Part shown: positions 11,151 to 23,181 of the stretch, piece by piece
Position numbering within the stretch: position 1 is the stretch's first letter
Layout: the number at the start of each line of letters is the position of its first letter
Assembly: GCA_001600415.1 (NCBI GenBank)
Contig: BCJX01000013.1
Coordinates: 1,027,148 to 1,091,147, forward strand
Direction of reading: 5' to 3'
Source: Pascua guehoae
Taxonomy: Eukaryota; Basidiomycota; Tremellomycetes; Trichosporonales; Trichosporonaceae
Length of the DNA: 64,000 nucleotides
Notes under the pieces: model-generated
Told to the model about the DNA's origin: nothing
The model's database searches: none
The model's input: only the letters and a program-made list of their open reading frames with translations
Position numbers and translations under genes: made by a program

Positions 11151-11919
11151 ATGTCCGACACCGACTTTGTCCTCCTCGAGTCGTCTGACGAGTTCACCTT
11201 TGTGGTGCCACGGCGCCTTGCGCTCGCGAGCGGGGTGCTCAAGGCGATGCTGGATGAGGATGGTGAGTTGCGATGGGTGGGGTTAGGGGATGTTGTGGTG
11301 ACGAGAGGGGAGGTGGTCGTTGTGTTGGAGGAGAAGGGAGGGCAGAGATGGAGTGTGTAGGTATGAGGAGGTTGGAGTATGAAGGAATACGGCGCCATTG
11401 CAGAGGGAAGGAAGGAGAGTCGGTGCGAAGGCGATATCCACACGGGTTGGGTGGTCCAGTGCTGTCCAGCTCTGGACACCTACATGCGATCACGAGTAGA
11501 CACTGGCCAGGCCACATGTCCAGCTTACAGCGTTCACAATGAAAAGACGCTCCGAGGGCATGATACACTAACACCAGCCGCATTCCAAGAGGCAGAAAAC
11601 AAGACCTGTCGCCTACACTACCGGTACGTCCTTGCACACAGGCCACCTTCCTTTGCAACACTCACCTTCTCACCCCAACCGACCAGGCATCTAACACCCC
11701 AGGGGCATCATTGTGCTCAAGGTGATCGAGTACCTGGCCTTCAAGGTGCAGTACGCCGAAGCAGCGACGTCGGATATCCACGAGGACTTTGCGGACCGGA
11801 TCGACCCGTACATTGCGCTTGAATTGTGGGTTTGGAGCGGGGCGGGCGGGAGGGGGTGTAGACGTTGCCGAACTGACAGGGGCCGTAGGTTGACCGCCGC
11901 GGATTACCTCGAGGCATGA
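11151..11919 (+). CDS. ELC1: Elongin C (BTB/Skp1 fold)
   Basis: Exons 11151-11262, 11578-11623, 11703-11825 and 11889-11919 join in phase to 103 residues, close to the family's usual length of about 100 to 112. The start (FVLLESSDEFTFVVPRRLAL, then ASGVLKAML) matches elongin C's beta-strand and ALTSG-IKAML motif. The end (DPYIALELLTAADYLEA) matches the conserved IALELLMAANFLDC tail. Elongin C is the adaptor that links substrate-binding BC-box proteins to cullin-type ubiquitin ligases and to elongin A in transcription. The first intron (315 bases) is long. The gene converges with the RraA-like gene across a poly-C-rich spacer. Confidence 0.9.
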
Positions 11920-12181
11920 GCAGAGTTCGCACTTTCGCACTGCGGTATCTTGGTAAGAGCTCAGCTCGTTAAAAGTGGAATCTTAGCTGAACTCCAGTCG
12001 TCGGCCCGTCGCTTGTCGTCACGACTTTACCCAGCATCAACTCGGGTGGGACGGTAGGTACAGCTAGTAGTGGTTCTAACTCGCACAGCTGACCGACCCG
12101 CAGGGTGTGTTGCATCAAACGACCCCGGCCTTCCTCTCCAAATACCGTCCTCCCATCCCGCCCTCTCAACTGGCCTTCCCG

Positions 12182-12213
<32 letters not shown>

Positions 12214-12375
12214 TTTCCCCGCCCGGCCCAACTCCTGCACCACCCCCCCCCCCCCCCCCCACTCCTCGACACATGCACAGACCACCTCCATCCACACTGC
12301 CAGTCTCTGTATCACCACATGCATCTATACCAGCGCGACAGCGCGATTTTAGCTCTACCAACGCTACCTGCCCGC
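11920..12375. other. Convergent 3' spacer with poly-C tracts
   Basis: Space between the stop codons of elongin C (plus) and the RraA-like gene (minus). It contains the two long C runs listed separately. Open frames across it are poly-Pro or poly-Gly artefacts. Confidence 0.75.
12182..12212. repeat. 31-base poly-C run
   Basis: An unbroken C homopolymer on the plus strand (G on the minus strand). It is followed 30 bases later by a second, 18-base C run at 12243-12260. The length given by the assembly is unlikely to be exact. Confidence 0.95.
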
Positions 12376-13648
12376 CTACGGCGCCTTGCCGCGGTGCTTG
12401 AGCATGCTCTCGCTCACACCCTTACCGAGCAGCAAGTCGGCGCGGACCTTTTCATCCGCCTCGCGCGCAGGAATGGCACGGGCGACAATCTCGTCACCGA
12501 GCTCGGGGGGCACGACGACCACGCCATCGAGATCGGCGACAACAATGTCTCCGGGACGCACAGTGGCCGGGGGGAACGGCGGGTCGGCAACGGGCGCATG
12601 CGGCGTAATGGTAAGCGTCGCATTGAGCGCGCGCACACGCGTAAACGTGCCCGGACCCAGCGTCGAGTGGTTGCGCGCAAAGACGGGGAAGCCGATTGCG
12701 CGGTGCTCGTTCAGGTCGCGGCACCCGCCGTCGAGCACGGCGCCCACAATGCCCTTTGTCTGTGCGGCCGTCGACATGAGCCCGCCCCAGCACCCCGAAC
12801 GCACGCCGGGCGGGGTCTGCATGAAGATGACGCTGCCGGGGGGCGCGGCGTCAACAAAGTGCGCAGACGGCTTGGACTTGTCGGCGTGTCCGACGGGCAC
12901 CATCTGAGCGTCAGCGACGGCAGTCATCGAGACGTGGCACGGGCGTTGGTATGAGGATATCGCGACTGAACACCCCCCGTGAGTGACGCAGCTTGTCAGG
13001 TCTCATTGTACACCACCACTACCCACAAGCTCCGGTACGCCTCCGGTAAGAATACGATACGACTAACGCCTCGCGCAACGTCAACTCACCTCGACAGTAA
13101 ACGCGGGCCCGGCAATACGCGTCTCCCCGGCCTCAAACTGCGGCGAGTACATTTTGAGATCGGGCACGAGGCCACCGTTCGGCACGCCCATCTTGATGAG
13201 CGCGTCCGAGATCTGGTGTCAGCTTGTAAGCACGCGAGTGGAGCTTGGGCTGGGCGCTGAGACTTGTGGCAGGAGGGGACTGGGAGATCGCTGAGGTAGG
13301 TTGGAGAAGATGCTTTTGTCGGAGAGGAGACCGGGTCGTTGTGGAGAAGGTGAGGTCGCAGCTGGCTGGCTCGGGGATGGCTTGAGCGGTGTAGCTCTGC
13401 AATCCCTCCTACTTGTCCGCTCTTTAACCCAGCTCCTGGCGCTAAGGAGGCAGGAAGTAGGCAGATACGGTCCCAAACACCAAGCATCACGCCACAACAA
13501 GCCCCCACCCAACCCCCTGCCCAACCCCCTCCCAACACAGCAACGCAGCGCGTCCACCGTCGTGGTGTGGCTGTTCAGTACCCACCTCGCACGTCGAGAG
13601 GTCGCGGAGCTTTGCGACGAGGGCAGCAGAGGTGGTCCGAGCAGCCAT
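12376..13648 (-). CDS. RraA-like protein / oxaloacetate decarboxylase-HMG aldolase family
   Basis: Exons 13586-13648, 13090-13212 and 12376-12903, all at phase 0, give 237 residues, normal for the family. The start is MAARTTSAALVAKLRDLSTC, followed by EISDALIKMGVPNGGLVPDL. The hallmark is GGCRDLNEHRAIGFPVFARN, with the Arg-Asp pair that binds metal and substrate in 4-hydroxy-4-methyl-2-oxoglutarate aldolases and RraA-fold proteins. A PATVRPGDIVVADLDGVVVV stretch follows, also typical. Members cleave HMG/CHA or decarboxylate oxaloacetate; bacterial RraA itself inhibits RNase E. The exact substrate cannot be read from sequence. Introns are 373 and 186 bases. The gene is head-to-head with the PPWD1-type gene. 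Confidence 0.88.
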
Positions 13649-14099
13649 GATGGAGGATGAGCGTGTAGTTGGAGCGTTGTAGAGTTATCACAGCTAGACA
13701 AGTATACCAGTAGCTGTGCGCTGGTCGATATGGCTCGCCTCTCGATGCCCATCACCGCCCACCGGCGCACACCCCGCGATTGCCCCGCACGTACTTGGCC
13801 TTCGGCTGATTGCAACCTGGTTGTCCCGGTCCTATCGGTTATCGGACCCGAGACCCACCCAGACGACCGTGGGAGAACTATCCAACTATTAGGCCTAGGC
13901 AATTTAAAACTTTAAACTAAGCATTAGTCAAAAAATCAAATATCAGGGTGTCCCACGCGCACACCACGTGAATAACCTACCACGTGGCAAATGCACGAAA
14001 TCACCAACTCGCCCACAAAGATCGAGCTCGATCGTCCACAGCGTGCACAGCGCTCACCATAACACACTTCACCTCCATCTCTTGACCACCAACACCACA
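13649..14099. promoter_or_regulatory. Shared divergent promoter region
   Basis: 451 bases separate the start codons of the RraA-like gene (left) and the WD40-cyclophilin gene (right). An A+T-rich patch around 13889-13950 contrasts with the GC-rich surroundings and is a likely nucleosome-poor core. No single factor site is claimed. Confidence 0.5.
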
Positions 14100-16862
14100 A
14101 TGTCCGACGAGGAGCGCGTAAACCTCAAGCGCGCACGGAGCGCGTCCGAGTCCGAGGATGAGGCCGGCCCGATGCCCCCGGGAGCCGACAGCGATTCGGA
14201 CGATGACATTGGTGCGTGCGACAACAACAAGCCGTGCCGAACGGGTCTCTGTGTGGAAGGAGGGAGGTGGGGGATGCAGGCTGGAGTGGTGAGGCATGGT
14301 ATGGGATACTCTTGCCTTGACCGTGTGGCATGCTTGCCTTTGCCACTTGCTTTGTGTGCTCCAAATGCCAACAGCCTCGAGCCCTCCCCTCCCCCCCGAC
14401 CCACACACATGTCCCCAATGCCCAAGCTAACGCGCAGGACCCATGCCGACCGCATCCGTCTCCGTCTCCAACGGCCGGAAGAAGAAGCGCGCCGTGCTCC
14501 CGCACGAGCGGCTGTATCTCGAGCATCTGCCCGAGGCGGACCGCTACTACAAGAGCTTTATGCACCGCGACGCAGTCAACTATGTGGTCGTGACAAAGTA
14601 CGTTCGTTTCTGGGTGGTTGCCGTCCGGGGCGAGAGGGAGGGGGTAGGAAGCTTGGGGGGGTAGGAGGAGGCGCAGCAGTGGCTTCGACCGGGCAAGGAG
14701 AGGAGTATGCGTGGATGAGAAAGCTACGAGATGTGCAGGGAACGCCGTGAGAACTCGTAGTCGGCTGCTCATAACCCTCCTGCCCTTATCGACACTGTGG
14801 TCATCCCCGTCGTCCCCATTCAAGTCTCCCGTCCCTTTCCTGTCTATCGTGCACCTCCAAACAAGGCTGACATCCAGGACAAACTTTGTCATCACAACGT
14901 CGATTGACGGACACCTCAAGCTCTGGAAGAAGCAGGAGAGCGGTATCGAGTTTGTCAAACACTACCGAACATCACTCAAGGCGATTGTCGGCGTGAGCGC
15001 TAGCGAGGATGGCAAGATGTTTGCGACGATCAGCGAGAATGGCGAGGGAAGGGTGTTTGATGTGGTCAACTTTGGTACGTTGCAGCGTAGTGGAGTCTAT
15101 TCCACACTGGGCGTCGACTGATCCCCCAGACATGATCAACATTCTCAAGTTTGGTTTCACACCCAAGGCGTGTTGCTGGGTCCACGAACCCGGAGCCGGG
15201 CAGTCCATGCTGGCCGTGTCGGACGTGGCGTCGCCAACTATCAGGATATACGACGGGCGGGGCGACAGCACACCTGTGCATGAGCTTGGCAAGATTCATC
15301 GCGCACCAGTGCACCTCATGGTTGTAAGTACAGTATGCTCCGCAACGTTGGCCCAATCCTGCGCTTCTGGGGCTGACGCACAGTACTCGCCACGGTACAA
15401 TGTCGTGGTGTCGTCTGACGAGGCGGGCTTTGTCGAATACTGGCAACCATCCGAGCCATGGAGCGTGCCGAGCATCCCAGGGATGTGGCAGTACAAGAGC
15501 TCGACCGACCTGTTCCACTTTAAGAAGACAAAGACGCTCCCCACCTCGCTCACATTCTCCCCCGATAACCGACACTTTGCATGCCTGGCACTGCCATCGC
15601 GAGCGGTGCACATTTTCAACACGCTCACCGGCAAGCTGACCCGGACGTACGACGAGAGTCTCGACGCTGTCGCGGAGATGCAGCAGGCAGGCACGGCCGT
15701 GTTCAAGCTCGACGACATGGACTTTGGACGCCGCCTCGCGGTAGAGCGCGAGTTGGACCAGAACGAGAGCGGTCCCGGTGGCGCGTTGCGGACGGCTAAT
15801 GCGGTTTGGGACGAGAGTGGAAATATGCTCTTGTATCCAACATTGTTGGGTATCAAAGGTGAGTGTGCGCAAGGAGTTGGGAGGAGGAGATCATAAGAGA
15901 GGACGCCCAGCTGACGTTAGTGATCAACACGGTGACCAACAAGGTTGTCCGTGTCCTCGGCAAGGACGAGATTCTGCGTTTCCTCAACCTCGCATTGTTC
16001 CAGGGCGCACCTGCAAAGAAGGGCTTGCAGACGTTGGCCATGGCGTCGAGTGCCAACCCTTTGCTGGCAGAGAAGAGCGAGCGTGACCCAACGCTGTTTG
16101 CGACTGCGTGGCGCAAGCAGCGCTTTTACATGTTTGGCCGGGGCGAGCACGACGACAAGGGCACGGACCGCGACGTGTTCAACGAACGCCCCACAGCCGA
16201 CGAGGCGGCACTCACTGCTGCTGCTGCGGTGCGCGCAGAGCAAAAGGCGAAGAAGGTTCTTCCAACCGAGGCCACGATCCACACGAGCATGGGCGATATC
16301 CACCTCAAGCTGTTCCCGCACATTGCGCCAAAAGCAGTCGAGAATTTCACCACTCACGCACGCAATGGTGAGCTGGACGTCAAAATAATCGAGCTCACAC
16401 GCAGGTTACTACAACAATGTCATTTTCCACCGTATCATCAAGAAATTTGTGCGTTCCTACCTTTGCTATTGCCATCCTTCACACTGCTAACGGGCCCAGA
16501 TGATCCAGGGCGGAGACCCAACAGGAACAGGCAGCGGCGGCGAGTCCATCTGGGGCGGCGAGTTCGAGGACGAGTTCTCCCCGCTCGCCACGCACGACCG
16601 TCCGTACACGCTCTCGATGGCGAATGCTGGTCCCCGTACAAACGGGTCCCAGTTTTTCATTACCACCGTCGCCACGCCCCACCTGGACAACAAGCATACG
16701 TGAGTTTGGGGAACAGGCTGTGCCCGAACACGGACTGACGACAGTGTGTTTGGCCGTGCCACTGGCGGCCTCGAGGTCATCCGCGCGATGGAAAATGTCA
16801 AGACGGACAAGGGGGACAAGCCGTACGACGAGGTTCGCATGATGTCCATTACCGTCGGGTAG
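14100..16862 (+). CDS. PPWD1: Peptidyl-prolyl isomerase with WD40 repeats (PPWD1 type)
   Basis: Nine exons join in phase to 648 residues: 14100-14211, 14438-14597, 14878-15074, 15130-15323, 15384-15858, 15921-16367, 16405-16448, 16500-16699 and 16745-16862. Human PPWD1 is about the same length. An acidic N-terminus ([12 protein letters not shown]) is followed by [20 protein letters not shown], a PPWD1 family motif, then WD40 blades to about residue 460. A C-terminal cyclophilin domain follows: [34 protein letters not shown] with the catalytic Arg, and GSQFFITT. In animals PPWD1 is a spliceosome-associated isomerase; a nuclear splicing role here is inferred. Such a role would suit a genome with so many introns. 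Confidence 0.93.
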
Positions 16863-18339
16863 AGGTTGTACTGTTCGGGCATCGTATGCATCTCACTGGG
16901 GGAGGGTAGAGTGTGCAAAAGAACGGCTTCAAGGTCGGTAGGATCTGGCCAATGTCGTGCCATGTAACCAGATCCCTCGTACAGTCTGACCTCGACGCCA
17001 GCACGAGCTCTAGTTCGGCCATCTCTTTTTCGGGCAAGGTCGGCAGACATCTTGGGCCCCGCAGTGCGGGCCACACGAGCCCGTAGCATGTATTCACGCT
17101 GGTGCCATTTGAACATATTTGCCGTCCCAGTTCCGACATCCCCACATGATGGATGTGAGACCAGTAGCGCTAGTTTCGGGAAGCGTCACTAGTACAAACA
17201 TAGCGTCGGGTGGACTAGTGGCGGTTACCGCCGGCTACGGCGCTAGTCCCCAGCACTGAGTGTTCGGCAGCTATGTCCTTGACTTTTTTTTCGATACGGA
17301 TTCGATATCACTGGTGACGGGGTATGGCCATTCGTGAATGAAGGAGAACAAACAGAAATTCTAGGCTTGGCGTCACACGAGGTTCCGCCAGCCGCAACGG
17401 CCAACCATAATGTGGGGACCGTCCCCAGCGGCTTTGAGGAGAATTGTGCTCGAGTCCGACGCGGACGCTCGTGAATGGGTCCGAGAATGTGGCTTGGGTT
17501 GAGGGTCGAGTAGAGACGGGTGAGCGTACGGCGTCGGCGTCGGCGTGTTCGCCGTCCTGACACTGGATGGGGGCCAGGGAGATGGCCCAATGGGCAATAC
17601 TGTGCCATGGTGGGTTCGCAATGGTGGACGCTTGGGTATGGGCAACAGAATGCGGTGGTGACGTGTCCTTGCCGACAGTACGGATAGTCCTCTGCGTCGA
17701 TGGCCAATCTTGGCGTATTGTAAAGTGGGGATGGCGCAGCACACTCAAACGCGACAGCATCGACGTTGTGCTTTCGGTGGCGTTGTCGTCCGAACTGGGG
17801 AGTATGGGGATACGCTCCTCGTCTGCTGATGCCTCGTCCGCCTTAGGCTGCACTCGTACAGAAGCCTCGGTTGTCCCATGCCCAAATATGCTACAGCTCG
17901 GGACCGGCACCAGGCCGACGGCGAATAAGATGACGTACAAGATTGATCCGCTTGGTGTTGAGACATGTTGTGATGATCAAGTGGGTGGACAAAGGGCGCG
18001 TGAGTGCAGTAGTTGTTAACATCGTTGCAGCCCGCGTTATCTTGGACGAGCTTAGGCTCCAGCGCAAGTGGTCGTTGTTTCGTTACACTTGCACTCTTGT
18101 CCTCGTCATCTGATGGTGGTCTTTTGCTCTGAAGTGCTGCCACAACAAAGTCAACATGGAGCCATGATGACGTCATTGACGGTCCCCAGCCAGGCCGTCC
18201 AGCGATCGACCAGTCGCGTCAGTGTTGCGTCCTAGCAGAGCTAGTAGATCCAAGTTTATCGCCCCCACGCAACATTGTATGACAGATTGTATGACAGATC
18301 AGGCGCGTCAAACCTCCTCTCCACACAAATCCAGATCCA

Positions 18340-18630
18340 CCACTGGTGCGATGACAGGCCGTGTCGTTGGCGGCATTGCGGCCTCGCCGTGTTGCTGGCG
18401 CTACTCCTCTGCCGTCGACGGCGCAAGCGGCTGCAGCCATCAATGTGGCCGGGCGCCCAGCTGTGGGTCCCGCTGTGACACTTGCGCCGGCCCCCAAAGA
18501 CGACGCCAACGATACAGTCACGCCCGACACAGCCTCCAAGCTACATGACCTCCCCCGGCTACAGTACAGCGGCAACGATGTTAGCCACGGCTCGTCCAGT
18601 GGGCCAGACGACGAACCCCCTCGTCGCTGA
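18340..18630 (+). pseudogene. Relic of a single-pass membrane protein
   Basis: Three neighbouring frames each carry a piece of what looks like one protein. Frame one reads TGAMTGRVVGGIA. The next gives GLAVLLALLLCRRRRKRLQ, a membrane helix with a basic stop-transfer cluster. The third gives a Pro/Ala-rich tail ending SGNDVSHGSSSGPDDEPPRR before TGA. This order (GG-V-GG hinge, helix, RRRR, disordered tail) is common in fungal Mid2/Skg6-like surface proteins. The frame changes occur with no splice signals, so I read it as decayed. The family is inferred from composition only. Confidence 0.4.
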
Positions 18631-19019
18631 CGGTCAGTGACGTCTACAAGGTACGCTCTCGACGAGCCCCTCGCCGGCATACGTAGTGGGCAATGGAGCA
18701 GGTTCTCCGAGCCTGTCTCAAGCTTGTCGCAGATACGTCGCCCGACGATAACAGACCGCTCGTTGGAACATGTGCTTCGCAGCTGCGTAAACACTTTGCG
18801 CCGCTGATGATGTCAAACATCAGCCACAAAAGAAACACGAGAGCGCCCCGTTTATGGGCATGCCGCCGCCGCCTCCACCTCTTTTGTGGGCACGTCGCCG
18901 CCACCGCGCTTGGGAACGCCGCTGCCGCCCCATTTCTCGTCACGCCGACCGAAATCCGACCCGACCGCAGGGCCGAAACCCGAACGCATACCGTTGATGC
19001 CGTGAGGGAAGCGTACCCG

Positions 19020-19126
19020 ACTCTGTGAGCAACGACGGGGAGACTGATTATTCGTGTCCCGCGAGGATACAGTACGGTACTCTGTGAGCAACGTTAGGGA
19101 GACTGATTATTCATGTGCCGCGAGGG
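19020..19126. repeat. Direct repeat, two copies of about 47 bases
   Basis: Copies at 19021-19067 and 19080-19126 share CTCTGTGAGCAACG, then GGGAGACTGATTATTC and CCGCGAGG, with few mismatches and a 59-base offset. No gene overlaps them. Confidence 0.85.
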
Positions 19127-20620
19127 TCTTGTACGCCGTGGACAATAGGGTGAGTGACGTGGAATATGGAGGATCGTAAGACGATCGTGCTTTTTTCGAT
19201 TTTGTTTGCCGTTCTCAAAGATCAGTCGACGCGTGCTGCTGCAATTTACCGACAAACGTGGTGGCCATCGCCCACTAGCGCCATTGCGATGCTCCGATAC
19301 AAGTCCGCATCGGCGGATGCAGGTCGCACGGTTGAGTGGTGTGGGGGACACTAAATACTGCATTCCGTATTCGGCCAGTGCCTCCATGTCGTGATCGTTC
19401 TGGACTTGGTCGGCGTGTTGCACCAGCGTTGAAGAAAGTGGGCGGAATATACACGGCTGGCACCCTAGCTGGTGGAGTCTGGGTGTCGTCTGTGGCAGTC
19501 CAGTATTGCAGATCTGATCCAGCTGCCAAGCGAGGCACACCACACAAATACCAATGCCGGCCAACCTAAAGTGCTAAACGGCCAACATTGTAGGAGTGCC
19601 TGTGATGCCCTACAGACCGAATGCCTCTTGTGTTTGTGATGGTTCAGATCGGTCTATCGGCATTGATCACCTGGGGTAGCGATCCGGTACGGAGTGTAAC
19701 TATAGCTGATAGGCGTTGCCAAGCCACAACCCTGGCCGCTAGAACCGAGGGCCCCATGTGGGATGTACGGATTCACGGACGTAGTACGCCGATGTCGTTG
19801 GTCGGTACCTTGTTAGTTGCCGCATTGTGGTTGGGTGTTGGGTCAATTGGGTGCGTTCCAGCCTCGGCCAACACGCAGAAATGAGATTGCGGATAATGGC
19901 ACTAGGCACGGGTGGCGCAACACGGGGGTTAGACAGGCTAACACGCACCCGCACGCGCAAACACACACACACAGAGGGCCCGAAAAGCTTTGGCACCCCC
20001 TTTAGCTTCGGCAGTTCTCAGGTACCCCCCACAATGGCATCCCCTCCCTTGCGTCCTGCAAGCTTGTTCATGACGACGCGCTCCAGTACCGCAAAGTGCC
20101 AAGGACGCCAAGAGAGTGGTGTGCACATTTTGACGAGTATTCGAACACTGGTTTGCCTAGTGCGTCCTTGGCTGTTGCACCACTCTACCGTTGGGGACGC
20201 CAAGCAGGTCCATTTCCGCTCGTCTTCCGCGCCTTGCCGTTCAATACCGACGATTGTTATTACACACAGGAACATGTGGGAGCCCCACCTCTCCACGGGG
20301 ACCACGGGGTCCACGGGGGTAGCACGGGGGCATGGGCTGGCAGAGGCACATGTGGCGCTCGCTACCTTGTGATGCAGCGCACGTACATGACATCTTCAGC
20401 CCGCCGACGAAAGCCGCCAGCCAGATAGGATGCCGCAACTTGGGGGGTCTTTCGAGATCCCCAGGTCGGGAAACCCGGCGATCGACACATGACTAGACGA
20501 GATAGACGGTTTGGTTGCCCAAACTCTCACCATTGCCATGGAAGATGCGGGACGGTGTGTGCTCTGGGAACCAACAGGTTTTGTTGCAGGTGCCTTGCCT
20601 TGTGGATACTAGAGTGTAAT

Positions 20621-20628
20621 TATATAAA
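20621..20628 (+). promoter_or_regulatory. TATA-like element of the MFS gene
   Basis: TATATAAA lies 67 bases before the start codon of the MFS permease gene, in an otherwise mixed-composition upstream region. The position fits a core promoter element. Confidence 0.5.
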
Positions 20629-20687
20629 GGTGTCAGTCGAGGGGAGGATCTGTTCCCTCGCCCACCACGGCATCACCAGCGATCGAC

Positions 20688-22420
20688 ATGTCCACGCCAA
20701 TCGACATCAAGCGGATGCGGACTCACAGCATGAGTCGGAGCATCGACAAGGGCGAGTTCTCCGAGCTCGAGCTCAGGCGGACTCGGACAAAGGATCTCGA
20801 CAGGGTCCCCGAGCCTGGCCTCTCTCCCGAGGAAGAGGAGTTTATGGCCAACTTTGACGAGGCCAAGCGGAGGAAGATGTACCGCAAGATTGACGTCCGC
20901 CTCGTCCCCATGCTCGGCCTCCTCTACCTCCTGGCTTGTGAGTTTATAATAATGATAATTTTTAGTCTTTTTCTCAGTCAGAAAGGACCATGGCTGACAG
21001 CAGACATCGACCGCGCCAATATCGGTAACGCCAAGATTGAAGGACTGGCCACGGATCTGCGAATGGACAACACCCAGTACAACACCTGCGTGTCCATCTT
21101 CTTTGTCACCTACATTCTCTTCGAGATCCCGGCCAATGCTGTCCTGCACCGGTACTTTAAACTCCGCCCGTCGTGGTGGATCGGTGGCCTCTGCGTCATC
21201 TGGGGTGAGTGTCAAGAGGATGATAATATTCAAACCCAAACGGGGCGCAAAAGACAACGAGCTGACAACCAGGCGTTTGCATGACCCTCCACGGTGTTGT
21301 CAAGGGTTACGGGGGGCTCATCGCTGTCCGCCTCGCTCTTGGTATCTCGGAAGCTGGCTTTTTCCCTGGTGCCGTCCTCATCTGCTCGTCATGGTACCCG
21401 CGCCACATGCTCAACATCCGCATCTCGCTCTTCTACACTGCGTCTGCGCTTGCCGGTGCCTTTTCGGGTCTTCTTGCGTTTGCCATCGCCAAGCTCGACG
21501 GCAAGGGTGGCATTGCTGGTTGGCGCTACATTTTCCTTTTGGAAGGCGCTGCCACGGTCGCTCTTGGCCTCATTGTCCCCTTTACCCTCCCCGACACGCC
21601 CAGGTCGTCAAAGTGGCTCGATGAAGACGAGCGCCGCTACATGCTTGCCGTCACTAGCCAGCAGGACAACTCTACCAAGGGCTCCGAAGAGGGCCAGGAG
21701 GACCCCCACACCTTCAAGTGGAAGGTCCTCTGGTCGGTCCTCACCGACTGGCAGCTCTACCTCCTCGGCATCGTTTACTGGTCCAACACGGTTCCCAACT
21801 ATGCGCTCAAGTTTTCGCTGCCGACCATCATGAAGTCGATGGGATACACGTCGTCGCAGGCCCAGCTCATGTCCATCCCGCCCTATGTCGTCGGTGCGCT
21901 CGCAGCCGTTCTCACCGGATACTTTTCGGACAAGTGGCGCCGCAGGTACCCGTTCATTTCCGTCGCGCAGCTCATTGTCATTACCGCCTTTTCAATCATG
22001 CTTCCCATGGCACCGAAAATCGCGACCAACATTGGCCCCTGCTACTTTGCACTCTGCCTCGCATGTGCTGGTCTCTACCCCATCGGCCCTGGCGTCAACT
22101 CGTGGGCCGCAAACAACCTCGCCGGTCCCGCAAAGCGCGCCATGGGTGTCGCCATGGTTATCTCTCTCTGCAACATTGGCGGTATCATTGGCTCGTTCAT
22201 CTTTATTGACAAGGAGGCTCCTCGGTACCCCACAGGATACGGCGCGTCGCTCAGTTTCGCCGGCCTCGGCTTGATCGCCGGCACTATCCTCGAACTCAAC
22301 CTCATGCGTATCAACAAGAAGCGCGACGCCATGACCAGCGAGGAGATTCACGCAAAGTACACGGCTCAGCAGCTCAAGGACATGGGCGACCGCTCGCCGC
22401 TGTACCGTTACATGCTCTAG
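20688..22420 (+). CDS. MFS permease, anion:cation symporter (Dal5/allantoate-like) type
   Basis: Exons 20688-20937, 21004-21204 and 21273-22420 join in phase to 532 residues, a normal length. A hydrophilic N-terminus of about 75 residues precedes the first helix (LVPMLGLLYLLAY), which runs into YIDRANIGNAKIEGL, the classic start of the ACS/Dal5 family. About 12 hydrophobic segments follow, with GISEAGFFPGAVL in helix 4 and WRYIFLLEGAATVALGL in helix 6. Family members import organic anions such as allantoate, vitamins or nicotinate, so the exact substrate is open. Intron 1 ends in CAGCAG, so two in-frame acceptors three bases apart exist; I used the second. A TATA-like box lies 60 bases upstream. 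Confidence 0.92.
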
Positions 22421-23084
22421 TTGTTATTGTAAATTGGATGTCGGAAGGTAGTCAGTTGACGGGTGGGCCCAGGCCTTTGTAAAAAATTGAACGATGCAAG
22501 ACATTGGCTCAAGTGTTGGTGCCTTCTGACGATGCCCCAGTGATCCGAGCTCCAACCGAGATCTATTTCTTTCTCGAATGCTCACGGGGCTCATCTTGAA
22601 CAATGGTTGTCGGCATTGAGTCCTACAGCCTGATGGCAACAAACCTTCCAAGGGCCTCGTGTAGCGCCTCTGGACCTATTCTGTGTGCGAAAACGTCCAA
22701 AGAATCGTGCCATTCTTTGCTTTGAGTCTCCTTCGAGCTGACCGCCAACCAAGGATGCGAAATTGCCTAGCACGACTATTTGGTCCTCGCCTGCTGTTTA
22801 AGCAGGGTTATTTTCAGCAGATTAAGAGTAGCAAATCTCACCCACTAGACTACCGTCAACTTCTACTCCCCTTTGCCGTGAAGCGCACTAGCATGGATCA
22901 CATTTGCTGACTTGCAACCCATTGGAACTCACCATGTGGGCGAAAGGGTGGCCTACAGCAGGGAAGAAGTGCAGGTTTACATCCGGACAACATATCCGCC
23001 TTGTATACTGTTCCACCCATGCAACCAACCAGTAACAACTCTCGTTCCCAACAGTTGAGAGAGGGACTGCTGGCCAACAACACC

Positions 23085-23089
23085 AAAAA
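23085..23089 (-). terminator. Pol III T-run terminator of tRNA-Trp
   Basis: Five T residues on the minus strand begin 7 bases after the tRNA 3' end, the usual RNA polymerase III stop. Confidence 0.75.
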
Positions 23090-23095
23090 CGAAAG

Positions 23096-23181
23096 CGACC
23101 CCGGCCCGAATCGAACGGACAACCTTGAGGAATAGGACATTCCAGTTGGAATCTCACGCGCTACCATTACGCCACGGGGTC
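23096..23181 (-). tRNA. tRNA-Trp (anticodon CCA) with a 14-base intron
   Basis: The acceptor stem pairs GACCCCG with CGGGGTC. The D-arm is GCGT-AATGGTA-GCGC. The anticodon loop starts TTCCAA with CCA at 34-36. A 14-base intron follows position 37. The T-arm is GTCCG-TTCGATT-CGGGC, and the discriminator is G. The sequence closely follows the eukaryotic tRNA-Trp pattern. The anticodon stem has one A-C mismatch (31-39) next to the loop. Without the intron the tRNA is 72 bases. It decodes UGG. Confidence 0.92.

Larger units (their letters stand above)
16863..20687. other. Gene-poor stretch with decayed sequence and repeats
   Basis: I found no intact gene. Open frames on both strands (for example minus 17308-17940) lack domains. 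It contains a probable broken membrane-protein gene near 18.4 kb, a 47-base direct repeat near 19.05 kb, and the promoter of the MFS gene at the right end. Confidence 0.55.
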
